A DNA stretch of 7,462 nt, taken from assembly GCA_002361335.1 (NCBI GenBank), contig DESS01000164.1, forward strand, positions 4,466 through 11,927. Direction: 5' to 3'. Shown here piece by piece: positions 1-6,288 of the stretch. The position numbers and the translations under genes were made by a program. The DNA comes from Richelia sp. UBA3308 (GTDB taxonomy: Bacteria; Cyanobacteriota; Cyanobacteriia; Cyanobacteriales; Nostocaceae). How positions within the stretch are numbered: the first letter of the stretch is position 1; each line of letters begins with the position of its first letter. Below the pieces are notes generated by a model. The model was not told the origin of the DNA. It saw nothing but the letters and a program-made list of their open reading frames with translations, and ran no database searches.

Positions 1-76
1 TTGCGTTCACGAAGTGCGGCTAAGGAAGTGAAGCAATCCCAAAGTATTGCGATTGCTTCGTTTCACTCGCAATGAC
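1..76. repeat. Dispersed cyanobacterial palindromic intergenic repeat
   Basis: The segment is built from nested inverted repeats: TTGCG (1-5) with CGCAA (68-72), AGTGAA (27-32) with TTCACT (62-67), and GAAGCAATC (30-38) with GATTGCTTC (51-59). The last two pairs overlap, so alternative folds are possible. The wording (gattgcttcg ... actcgcaatgaca) is like intergenic repeats I know to be scattered through filamentous cyanobacterial genomes. It may be cut by the left edge of the window. The palindromes are seen directly; the dispersed nature is from general knowledge and was not tested. Confidence 0.55.
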
Positions 77-122
77 ATGTTATGGGTGATTTGCCGGACA
101 TCATATCAGTAATTTTTCTACT

Positions 123-151
123 TCAGTCCAATATCTTGGGCTGATTTTTTT
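123..151 (+). terminator. Rho-independent terminator of an upstream gene
   Basis: A 7-bp stem TCAGTCC (123-129) / GGGCTGA (138-144), with one G-T pair and an 8-base loop, is followed directly by seven T residues (145-151). This is a classic intrinsic terminator reading rightward. No gene ends inside the window before it, so it probably serves a + strand gene just left of the window. It also insulates the precursor genes downstream from upstream read-through. Confidence 0.6.
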
Positions 152-454
152 ATGGCTTGTTATCAACTGTGGATAATTGACTACGAATAAGATGAAAAAG
201 TTAACATAAATGTTTTAATTATATTCTCAAGAAATAGGTGATTTGGGGATAACAAATAATATTTGGACTTGCTTCAGACAAAAGGTCATAAAACAGCAAC
301 ATAAAATCATAAATAACTGTATCAGTTTGGTTCATTTTATACTAGTAAAAACCTTGAAATCTGAGATTAAATAAGTGATTATACTAAGTATGGGGATGAG
401 GCAAAACAAACTCTAATCCTAACTTAAAAAAATTTACTTAGGAGAAAAACAATA
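152..454. other. AT-rich upstream region of the precursor peptide genes
   Basis: No convincing coding sequence is seen here. The region is strongly AT-rich. It contains one perfect match to the bacterial DnaA-box consensus on the reverse strand (TGTGGATAA, 168-176) and a one-mismatch copy in the same orientation (TGGGGATAA, 244-252). The right part should hold the promoter of the peptide genes; the best candidate is listed separately. A ribosome-binding site AGGAG (440-444) lies 10 bases before the ATG at 455. Confidence 0.5.
354..385 (+). promoter_or_regulatory. Candidate sigma70-type promoter of the precursor genes
   Basis: TTGAAA (354-359) and TATACT (380-385) are each near-consensus -35 and -10 hexamers. 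The spacer is 20 bases, longer than the usual 16-18, so this is a weak call. Transcription would start near 392 and give a leader of about 60 bases before the ATG at 455. A second TATACT at 338-343 lacks a convincing -35 partner. Confidence 0.25.
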
Positions 455-643
455 ATGGCTAATATTACAATTTCTAATCTACGTGGTTCTGATTCTGACA
501 GCTTTTTGGATGAGTTAACATATACTGAAATTAAATCAGTCAAGGGTGGAACTCCATGGTTCATTATTGCTGCAGTTACAATCACAGTTCTGAATGCAGC
601 ATACGATTTTGCAGAGGGTTACGCAGAAGGAAATAAAAAATAG
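455..643 (+). CDS. Double-glycine-leader secreted peptide precursor 1
   Basis: This 62-residue protein is probably a bacteriocin-like precursor exported by the C39 transporter encoded on the other strand. Residues 1-32 form the leader. Its acidic, hydrophobic-patterned end (DELTYTEIKSVKGG, 19-32) matches the double-glycine class, with the expected ELxxI spacing before Gly31-Gly32. Cleavage there would release a 30-residue core. The core begins TPWFIIAAVTITVL, a strongly hydrophobic stretch able to span a membrane, and ends in a more polar tail (AEGYAEGNKK) holding a GxxxG motif (Gly55-Gly59). There is no cysteine, so no disulfide or lanthionine ring is possible. The start is supported by AGGAG 10 bases upstream. 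A second leader peptide gene follows after 38 bases, so the two are probably co-transcribed. The antimicrobial, signalling or biofilm role is unknown; the leader class is the firm part. Confidence 0.85.
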   Translation: MANITISNLRGSDSDSFLDELTYTEIKSVKGGTPWFIIAAVTITVLNAAYDFAEGYAEGNKK

Positions 644-681
644 AGTGCGTCTAATAAACTTTAATTAAGGAGATTAAAATA

Positions 682-858
682 ATGAAAGCAACAATCAAAA
701 TTCTAGATCTTGAAAAAAACTACTTATCTGAGTTAACTCAAAAAGATATGCTTCAAGCAATTCATGGTGGTGGTTTCTTTAATTGGTTGGGCAAAAAAGT
801 TGCTGAGGGTGTTGACTGGGTTGAAGAGAAGACAGGAGTAGATATTCCTTATTTATAG
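682..858 (+). CDS. Double-glycine-leader secreted peptide precursor 2 (58 aa)
   Basis: This short gene begins MKATIKILDLEKNYLSELTQ and ends VDIPYL before a TAG at 856-858. It has a strong ribosome-binding site, AAGGAGA (667-673), 8 bases before the ATG. The leader SELTQKDMLQAIHGG (residues 16-30) parallels that of precursor 1: both have ELT, an acidic residue, spaced hydrophobics and Gly-Gly. Cleavage after Gly30 leaves a 28-residue core that starts GFFNWLGKKVAEGVDWV. It is rich in aromatics, has alternating Lys and Glu/Asp, and is likely to form an amphipathic helix. A third Gly at 31 makes the exact cut site slightly ambiguous. There is no cysteine. It lies 38 bases after precursor 1 with no promoter seen between, so both are probably one transcript and may act as a pair. 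The function of the mature peptide is not known. Confidence 0.85.
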   Translation: MKATIKILDLEKNYLSELTQKDMLQAIHGGGFFNWLGKKVAEGVDWVEEKTGVDIPYL

Positions 859-892
859 AGGAAATAATTTACAACTGCCATAAAATCACTTT

Positions 893-926
893 GCTGCCTC
901 CGGTTGAACCTAGAGGCAGTTCTTCT
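893..926 (+). terminator. Hairpin terminator between convergent units
   Basis: CTGCCTC (894-900) pairs perfectly with GAGGCAG (913-919). Two further G-C pairs are possible inside the 12-base loop (902-903 with 909-910). On the + strand the stem is followed by TTCTTCT, a modest U-rich tail, placing it 35 bases after the stop of precursor 2. It sits between the convergent precursor genes and the export operon (stop at 964), so it may stop transcription from both sides. The tail is poor on the - strand. Confidence 0.5.
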
Positions 927-963
927 ATCGCTATCTATGAGCTAATATTGGCTTTAGTCTGAC

Positions 964-1710
964 TTACCTAGTTGCTTCCTGTAAGATGGGAACTTCAACT
1001 TCCTCAACCCGCTGCTTCATCCAAGCACCAAACAAATCAGACATAATTTGCAACCGCAACCCATTATCCAATTCCGGTTGAATAATCTCCTCTACCAAAA
1101 TCAGATGTACGCCTTTAGAAGTAATAATTGGCTTAAGTAACTGTGGGGGCTTGGCAGCAAAAACAGCAGCAGAAATCTCCGGTTTCAAATCTTTACGTTG
1201 TACCGTCCCTAAATAACCACATTTGCGACTTAATTCCTTGTCTTGAATGTATTTATGAGCAACATCATAAAAACTCATTTCCTTTTCTTTAATTGCATAG
1301 AATAGCTCAATGGCTAAATCCTCATCATCTAAAATAATTTCATAGATTACTGCACTAGTATAGTTGAGTTGATTTTCAAAAAAGTAGGGTTCAACTTGAT
1401 CCGCAAAAAGACGAGCGACTAACTTTCCAGAAATTAGGTTGTTATAAACCATTTCTTCGTAATCTTCTAAAGATAAACCGTGTTTTTCCAACCAAGCCCA
1501 AGTATCATCAGCACTATGAAGTTGATTTATCAAACGTATTTGATCTGCTGCTTTTTGTAATTCTTCGGTTTCTACTTTAATACCCGCTTCCGCCACGGCT
1601 TCTGTAATTATTTTTCGAGAAACAATTTGTTCAATAATTTCCGGAATTTTAAAAGATAATTTAACTTGTTGCAAAATATCTTCCTTTGTAATCATCATTG
1701 ATTTTGACAT
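964..1710 (-). CDS. Parvulin/SurA-like peptidylprolyl isomerase family protein
   Basis: This 248-residue protein has a helical N-terminal part (about 1-110) like the SurA/PpiC N-terminal region and a parvulin-type domain at about 115-210. The parvulin signs are the YLGTVQRKDL segment (166-175; compare GDLGW.. in canonical members), the 'AAVFAAK' segment (181-187) and the terminal SKGVHLILVEE (198-208) with its conserved His202. The first active-site His, usually in an 'xHILV' strand, is replaced: the matching strand reads SAVIYEIIL with Tyr123. Isomerase activity is therefore doubtful and a chaperone role is likelier. There is no signal peptide or membrane segment, so it should be cytoplasmic. 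The start at 1710 is supported by AGGAG 7 bases upstream. It follows the HlyD gene by 37 bases and is probably the last gene of the export operon. Such proteins commonly accompany HlyD and C39 transporters in cyanobacteria; their client is unproven, with the precursors or HlyD as candidates. Confidence 0.75.
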   Translation of the reverse strand: MSKSMMITKEDILQQVKLSFKIPEIIEQIVSRKIITEAVAEAGIKVETEELQKAADQIRLINQLHSADDTWAWLEKHGLSLEDYEEMVYNNLISGKLVARLFADQVEPYFFENQLNYTSAVIYEIILDDEDLAIELFYAIKEKEMSFYDVAHKYIQDKELSRKCGYLGTVQRKDLKPEISAAVFAAKPPQLLKPIITSKGVHLILVEEIIQPELDNGLRLQIMSDLFGAWMKQRVEEVEVPILQEATR

Positions 1711-1730
1711 TATTTTTCTCCTAATTTGTA
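1711..1730 (-). promoter_or_regulatory. Strong ribosome-binding region shared with precursor 1
   Basis: Read on the - strand, the start codon of the parvulin-like gene is preceded by TTAGGAGAAAAATA. The precursor 1 start has nearly the same sequence, TTAGGAGAAAAACAATA (437-453). Both contain AGGAG at normal spacing. The HlyD and transporter genes have no clear Shine-Dalgarno site, so this strong site stands out and suggests high translation of the last gene. Confidence 0.5.
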
Positions 1731-1747
1731 ATACGAATATGTTTTAT

Positions 1748-3277
1748 TTACAGTTTTAATCCACCATTTTGTAACTGCTTAAATGGGTCAAGCAGAAAAT
1801 CAATAATCCGACGCTGACGTACAATTACCTCCGCTGTCGCTGTATCTCCAGGACGTAAAGGAATACATTTATTACCGCTGTTAATACATTGTTTATCTAA
1901 AGCAATTTCTAAGTCATAAGCTGCCACTCTTCCATTAGGTGTATCCATTTCTATAGTAGTAGGAGAAATTTTTATTAACTTCCCTTCAACTATTCCATAA
2001 TCCTGAAAAGGATAAGCATCAAATTTTAATTTTACTGGTAATCCTTGCCGTAAAGAACCACTTTCTGTTGTCGCCATCTGCGCTCTAATTATAAAAGGAA
2101 AACCTGACGGTGCAATTTCTGCTACCATTGTCCCTGGCTGGACTACAGAACCAGCTTTTTGAATCGGTAATTGAAAAACTATTCCGTTAACAGGTGCTTT
2201 TAATTCTCGTTGCGCTAATTGAATTTCTAAGGATTCAATTTGTCTTTTAGTTTGAGCAATTTCTGAAGACAAACTAGTAATTTCTGTCTCCGAAGCCTTC
2301 TGTTGTTCCTCTATTCTTAGTAAAGCTAGCTTACCGGAACGAGTCAAACTTTGATAACTTCGTTCTTGTTCTTTTAACCGTAACTCTGCTTGTTCAATAT
2401 CGGCATTTCCTTGTTTGATAATTCTTTGATAACTACTTTGTTGTTCCGCTAAACGTAACTTAGCTTGTTGAATATCTGACTTACTTTGTTCATATAACCT
2501 TTGCCTTTCTTTAACGTTATCTTGGTTTTCTACAACCTGAATTTCGGGAATAACTCCCTTTTGAAACAGTTGCTGATAGCGTTGTGCTTCACGTTTAGCG
2601 CTTGTTAAACTACTTTCCATTAATTTACTAGCAGTTTGACTGTGTTCAACAGTTTGTCGTGCTTGATTAACTTGAGCTAATTTTTCTTCTTTTTGTAAAT
2701 TGTAAGTATTTCTAAGAGCAATAATATTTTGCCTTGCTTGATCAACTTGAGCCTGCTTTTCTAACAGTTGAGCTTGATTTTGTTGTTGTTGAGTCGTTAA
2801 AGATACAACTAACTGATTCTGAGATGACTTTAATTGAGAAAGTCGATTTAATTGCCCCTCTAATCTATCTTGTATCTGCCGTAATTCTGCTTTAACTAAT
2901 TCTGATTCTAGTTTTAATAAACTCTGTCCTTTTTTGACTGTATCACCTTCCTTAACAGAAATTTGTTCAACAGTACCCGACACAATAGAATCTAATATAA
3001 TAGTTTTTCCCTTTGGTTCAAATCTTCCTCTAGCGGTACCCGTTTCATCTACCTTAAATAGCATTGACCAAGGTAAAATAATTGAGATAAATATGACTAA
3101 GAAATATAATAATCCCCTTGTCCAAACCTGGGGTAAACTATCAACCAATTCTTTAGTTACATCAGACCAATCATCAATTGAATTTGATGTTTTTTCTGAT
3201 GTTATAACTTGGTGATTATCATCTTCATAGACTTGATTTGGTACTTGTGCAAATTCACTTGGCATAATTAAAAGCAT
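1748..3277 (-). CDS. HlyD-family membrane fusion (periplasmic adaptor) protein
   Basis: This 509-residue type I secretion adaptor links the inner-membrane ABC exporter to an outer-membrane TolC-type channel. A cytoplasmic tail (1-55) precedes one membrane segment at about 56-74. The first lipoyl half follows (about 90-128, with the SGTVEQISVKEGDTVKKGQSL pattern), then a long coiled coil (about 125-357) that would form the periplasmic hairpin. The second lipoyl half is at about 358-390 (LKAPVNGIVFQL), and a beta-barrel and membrane-proximal region extends to the end. The coiled coil contains repeats of 24-25 residues: AQVDQARQ (176-183) and AQVNQARQ (201-208), and two copies of a DIxQAxLRL-x-EQ unit at about 268-290 and 293-315. 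The start is uncertain. ATG at 3277 abuts a heptamer array, a second in-frame ATG at 3265 gives MPSEF, and neither has a clear Shine-Dalgarno site. It lies 224 bases after the transporter gene. Confidence 0.9.
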   Translation of the reverse strand: MLLIMPSEFAQVPNQVYEDDNHQVITSEKTSNSIDDWSDVTKELVDSLPQVWTRGLLYFLVIFISIILPWSMLFKVDETGTARGRFEPKGKTIILDSIVSGTVEQISVKEGDTVKKGQSLLKLESELVKAELRQIQDRLEGQLNRLSQLKSSQNQLVVSLTTQQQQNQAQLLEKQAQVDQARQNIIALRNTYNLQKEEKLAQVNQARQTVEHSQTASKLMESSLTSAKREAQRYQQLFQKGVIPEIQVVENQDNVKERQRLYEQSKSDIQQAKLRLAEQQSSYQRIIKQGNADIEQAELRLKEQERSYQSLTRSGKLALLRIEEQQKASETEITSLSSEIAQTKRQIESLEIQLAQRELKAPVNGIVFQLPIQKAGSVVQPGTMVAEIAPSGFPFIIRAQMATTESGSLRQGLPVKLKFDAYPFQDYGIVEGKLIKISPTTIEMDTPNGRVAAYDLEIALDKQCINSGNKCIPLRPGDTATAEVIVRQRRIIDFLLDPFKQLQNGGLKL

Positions 3278-3311
3278 TTAGAATTTAGAATTTAGAATTT
3301 AGAATTTAGAA
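3277..3311. repeat. Tandem heptanucleotide array, 5 x TTTAGAA
   Basis: Five perfect consecutive copies of TTTAGAA, with a partial sixth (TTA) after them. The first base of the array is also the first base (on the - strand) of the upstream ATG of the HlyD gene. Heptanucleotide arrays of this kind (STRR) are known from filamentous heterocystous cyanobacteria. Perfect copies suggest recent expansion by slippage. Copy-number change would alter the sequence just upstream of the HlyD start but not its reading frame. Confidence 0.85.
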
Positions 3312-3323
3312 TTAAACCTTTGA

Positions 3324-3365
3324 TTATTGGTGGTTAGTAGATAGTGGTTAATTGTTGGTGGTTTT
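3324..3365. repeat. Degenerate heptanucleotide block, inverted relative to the 3445-3507 array
   Basis: Read in sevens the + strand gives TTATTGG, TGGTTAG, TAGATAG, TGGTTAA, TTGTTGG, TGGTTTT. The middle units differ by one or two bases from TTGTTAG or TTGATAG, the reverse-complement units of the array at 3445-3507. The block therefore looks like an older, diverged array in opposite orientation, and the two could pair into a long imperfect hairpin in an RNA spanning the gap. Confidence 0.55.
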
Positions 3366-3380
3366 TCCTAACATCAAAAG

Positions 3381-3426
3381 GGTGTTAAGCGAAGCTCTAC
3401 CGAAGGTAATCGCCATTGCCATGGGG
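3381..3426. repeat. Palindromic intergenic element between heptamer blocks
   Basis: A compact interrupted palindrome is centred on TACC-GAA-GGTA (3398-3408), with outer arms GCGA (3389-3392) and TCGC (3410-3413). The GCGAAGCTCTACCGAAGGTA style resembles a dispersed repeat common between cyanobacterial genes. It is flanked on both sides by inverted heptamer blocks. No protein-coding role is seen. The match to a dispersed family is from general knowledge and was not searched. Confidence 0.45.
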
Positions 3427-3444
3427 CTAATCGTTAAATTTTTG

Positions 3445-3507
3445 ACTAACAACTATAAACTAACAACTATCAACTAACAACTATCAACTATCAACTAACA
3501 ACTAACC
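3445..3507. repeat. Tandem heptanucleotide array, 9 units of ACTAACA/ACTATCA type
   Basis: Nine units of seven bases run without interruption: ACTAACA, ACTATAA, ACTAACA, ACTATCA, ACTAACA, ACTATCA, ACTATCA, ACTAACA, ACTAACC. The last unit contains the stop codon of the transporter gene (CTA at 3502-3504, TAG on the - strand), and that unit's last bases encode part of the final glycine. The array thus runs into the coding sequence. It is STRR-like, and its two alternating unit types point to expansion of a higher-order pattern. Confidence 0.85.
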
Positions 3508-6261
3508 CCCATCCAACTGCTGATGCTGCTGTTGATTGAGATAGAAATAATGTCCCCGCTTCGCCATTAATTCATCATGAGTTCCACTTTCAATTAATAC
3601 ACCTCTATCCAATACCAATATCAAATCAGCATTCCTCACGGTGGAAAGACGATGGGCAATTACTAAAGTAGTTTTTCCCTTAAGAATTGTGTTGAAATTC
3701 CTTTGAATAATCCTTTCCGATTCCGTATCCAAATGAGAAGTTGCCTCATCTAAAACTAACAACTTGGGATTACCTAATAAAGCTCTGGCTATAGCAATTC
3801 GCTGTCTTTGTCCCCCAGATAATAATCCCCCACCTTCACCAATTTGGGTTTCATAACCCATGGGCAATTTTTTGATAAATTCATCAGCACCCGCTAATTT
3901 TCCTGCTTCAATTACATCTTCTAAAGTTACTCCTGGATTCCCTAAACTGATATTTTCTCGAATCGTACCGCCAAATAAAAAGGTATCTTGATCGACAACT
4001 CCCACTTGTTTACGTAAGGAATTCAAGGAAATACTAGTAATATCATGTCCGTCAATTAATACTTTGCCATCTGTAGGAGGATATAATCCTAAAGCTAATT
4101 TAGAAATCGTAGTTTTACCAGAACCACTACGCCCTACGAGCGCTACCATTTGTCCGGGTTTTATTTCAAAGCAGAGGTTTTCTAAAACATTAGTATCGCT
4201 TTCTGGATGATAGCGAAATGTTACGTTTTCAAAGCGAATATGACCTTGAATTGTTGGTAAATTTTGCCGTGCTTGATGTTGTAAATCCTCCTCTGGTTCC
4301 GCATCCAAAACATCATTAATCCGTTCTACTGCAATTACTACTTCCTGCAATTGATTCCACAAAACTGTTAATCGTTGAAAAGGCGTAATAATATTGCCAA
4401 ACAACATATTAAATGCTACTAATTGCCCAATAGTTAACTGGTTGTGAATTACCAAATGTGCCCCAAACCAAAGTAATCCAGTAGTAGCTAATGCTTGAAT
4501 TGTGTTGCTAAAAATTTGTAGACGATTGCTAATAACTTGTCCTGAAAAGCTAGTTTTTACTTCTTTATGTAACAAATCTTCCCAGTGCCAGCGTACTGTT
4601 TGTTCTACTGCTGTAGATTTAACAGTCCTCACACCAGTTAAAGCTTCAATTAAATAACTACTTTCATTGGCATAGGCATTAAATATCTCCCGGGAAATCT
4701 TTTGTAAAAAGGGTGTGCCAATTAATGCTAATAACGCAAAAGGCGGTACAATTACTAACGCTAACAACGCCATTTTCCAACTGTACCAAAACATCAAAGC
4801 TACATAGATAAATACTGTAAGTAAATCCAGCAAGATTGATAAAGCTTCACCGGAAAGAAATTTCTCAATTTTACGATTTTCCTGCACGCGAGAAATTATA
4901 TCCCCTACATAACGAGACTCGAAGAAACTCAAAGGAAGCCGCAAGGTGTGGCGAATAAATCCTACAATCAATGCCACATCGAGCCTGTGTGCAGTATGAT
5001 CTAAAAGATATTGTCGCAAGCCTGTCATCGCGACTCGAAAAACGCTGAAAATCAGCAATCCCAACCCCACCGCAGTTAATGTTAATTCCGAACGCTGCAC
5101 TACCACCCGATCTAAAATTAACTGAGTAAATAGGGGAGTGATAAGTCCAAAAATCTGAATAAATAAGGAGGCGACAAACACTTCCAACATTATCAAACCA
5201 TGAGGCTTCATCAACTCAAAGAATTGCCAAAACGCAGTCGTGCTTTCCGATACGTCTTTTAAAAATGCCGTAGGTTGCAGTAACAATGCATAGCCTGTCC
5301 AATCTTGTTTAAATTGTCCATGACTCAGAGTACGTTGACCAATTGCAGGGTCGGCAACAATTACGTGTTTTTTCGTAATTTCATACACAACTATGTAATG
5401 CTTGCCTTCCCAATGCACAATGCATGGTAATTTTTGTTTTGCTAACTGGTTAAGACTTGCTTTTACAGGTCGCGTGTTAAAACCAATACTTTCTGCTGCT
5501 GCTGTTAACCCACCCAATGAGGCACCGTTACGGTCAACATTAGAAAGATCCCGCAAGCGATTGACACTAAAACGTTTTCCCCAATACCGAGATACCATTA
5601 CCAAACAAGCTGCACCGCAATCAGATGCACTTTGTTGGGCAAAATACGGATAACGTCGAGTAAACCGCTGCCATAAATGGCCAACTTTCTGCCTAGGATG
5701 GGGGAAGTAAGCTAAAAAAATCTTTTTTTGAGGCTTTGACTCAGAAACATTAGTTTCCGTTGACGTGGTGCTACCTCGAATATCTCCTTGTCCCTGGCTC
5801 TCCTTGTCTTTTGGATTCTCTTCCGTATTATTAGATGTATCCTCTTTCACTAAGAGGCTATTACGGGATAAAGCTTCACTCCACAAATGTTCTCGGATTT
5901 GCGGATACTTATTCATCACTGGTAACAACACCTCACCCGGCACAAAGTACAACTGTAAATTTACAGAAGCTCTTGCTCCATAAGGTTGAAAATTAGCCTC
6001 TGGGAACAAAGTAAATTCTCCAAAGGCTTTCCCTGGTTCCAATGTGGCGATTAACTCACCCGTATTATCAAGTAATCTCACCTTGCCAGCAATGACAATA
6101 TAAATACCAGCTTCAACATCAGTACCTTGCCAAAACTTTCCGACTTTAGGCTCTCTCAATTTACATTGTTTGAGAAAGCCTTGAAATTCGTTTTCAGAAA
6201 GAGAATGTCCTAATGTTTCCTTGAGCCTCGTAATTAACGACTCTGTGAGATTTTGCACCAT
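3502..6261 (-). CDS. cNMP-binding-domain/C39 peptidase/ABC exporter for GG-leader peptides
   Basis: This 919-residue fusion is an inner-membrane exporter that would cut leaders after Gly-Gly and export the peptide core using ATP. Residues 1-135 form a cyclic-nucleotide-binding-like barrel that keeps the phosphate-cassette signs AFGEFTLF (79-86) and Arg97-Ala98-Ser99. A polar linker (136-195) follows. The C39 peptidase (about 203-332) has oxyanion Gln209, catalytic Cys215 in SDCGAACL, His288 in EGKHYIVV and Asp304 in VADPAIG, all intact. The membrane domain covers about 345-640. The ATPase has Walker A GRSGSGKTT (710-718), Q-loop Gln758, signature LSGGQ (814-818), Walker B LLVLDE (834-839) and H-loop His870. 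The domain order recalls cyanobacterial HetC-like and PteB-like transporters; orthology is not claimed. It starts 27 bases after the HTH gene, so the two are probably co-transcribed. No clear Shine-Dalgarno site is seen. The obvious substrates are the two precursors at 455-858. Confidence 0.93.
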   Translation of the reverse strand: MVQNLTESLITRLKETLGHSLSENEFQGFLKQCKLREPKVGKFWQGTDVEAGIYIVIAGKVRLLDNTGELIATLEPGKAFGEFTLFPEANFQPYGARASVNLQLYFVPGEVLLPVMNKYPQIREHLWSEALSRNSLLVKEDTSNNTEENPKDKESQGQGDIRGSTTSTETNVSESKPQKKIFLAYFPHPRQKVGHLWQRFTRRYPYFAQQSASDCGAACLVMVSRYWGKRFSVNRLRDLSNVDRNGASLGGLTAAAESIGFNTRPVKASLNQLAKQKLPCIVHWEGKHYIVVYEITKKHVIVADPAIGQRTLSHGQFKQDWTGYALLLQPTAFLKDVSESTTAFWQFFELMKPHGLIMLEVFVASLFIQIFGLITPLFTQLILDRVVVQRSELTLTAVGLGLLIFSVFRVAMTGLRQYLLDHTAHRLDVALIVGFIRHTLRLPLSFFESRYVGDIISRVQENRKIEKFLSGEALSILLDLLTVFIYVALMFWYSWKMALLALVIVPPFALLALIGTPFLQKISREIFNAYANESSYLIEALTGVRTVKSTAVEQTVRWHWEDLLHKEVKTSFSGQVISNRLQIFSNTIQALATTGLLWFGAHLVIHNQLTIGQLVAFNMLFGNIITPFQRLTVLWNQLQEVVIAVERINDVLDAEPEEDLQHQARQNLPTIQGHIRFENVTFRYHPESDTNVLENLCFEIKPGQMVALVGRSGSGKTTISKLALGLYPPTDGKVLIDGHDITSISLNSLRKQVGVVDQDTFLFGGTIRENISLGNPGVTLEDVIEAGKLAGADEFIKKLPMGYETQIGEGGGLLSGGQRQRIAIARALLGNPKLLVLDEATSHLDTESERIIQRNFNTILKGKTTLVIAHRLSTVRNADLILVLDRGVLIESGTHDELMAKRGHYFYLNQQQHQQLDGG

Positions 6262-6288
6262 AGATATCTAAATCTTTACCTTAAAGGT

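Noticed and set aside
168..252. Replication origin near the DnaA-like boxes
   Set aside because: Only two sites and no dnaA, dnaN or unwinding-element context; not enough for an origin call.
2934..3215. 93-residue open frame on the + strand
   Set aside because: It lies entirely inside the HlyD gene on the opposite strand, has no family features and no ribosome site; it is a shadow frame.
3277..3507. CRISPR array from the regular repeats between the transporter and HlyD genes
   Set aside because: The units are contiguous heptamers without spacers; they fit STRR tandem repeats, not CRISPR.
5402..5653. 83-residue open frame on the + strand
   Set aside because: It is antisense to the C39 peptidase coding region, whose catalytic motifs are clearly conserved on the other strand.
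5765..5983. 72-residue open frame on the + strand
   Set aside because: It is antisense to the cyclic-nucleotide-binding domain and linker; low-complexity translation with no recognisable content.
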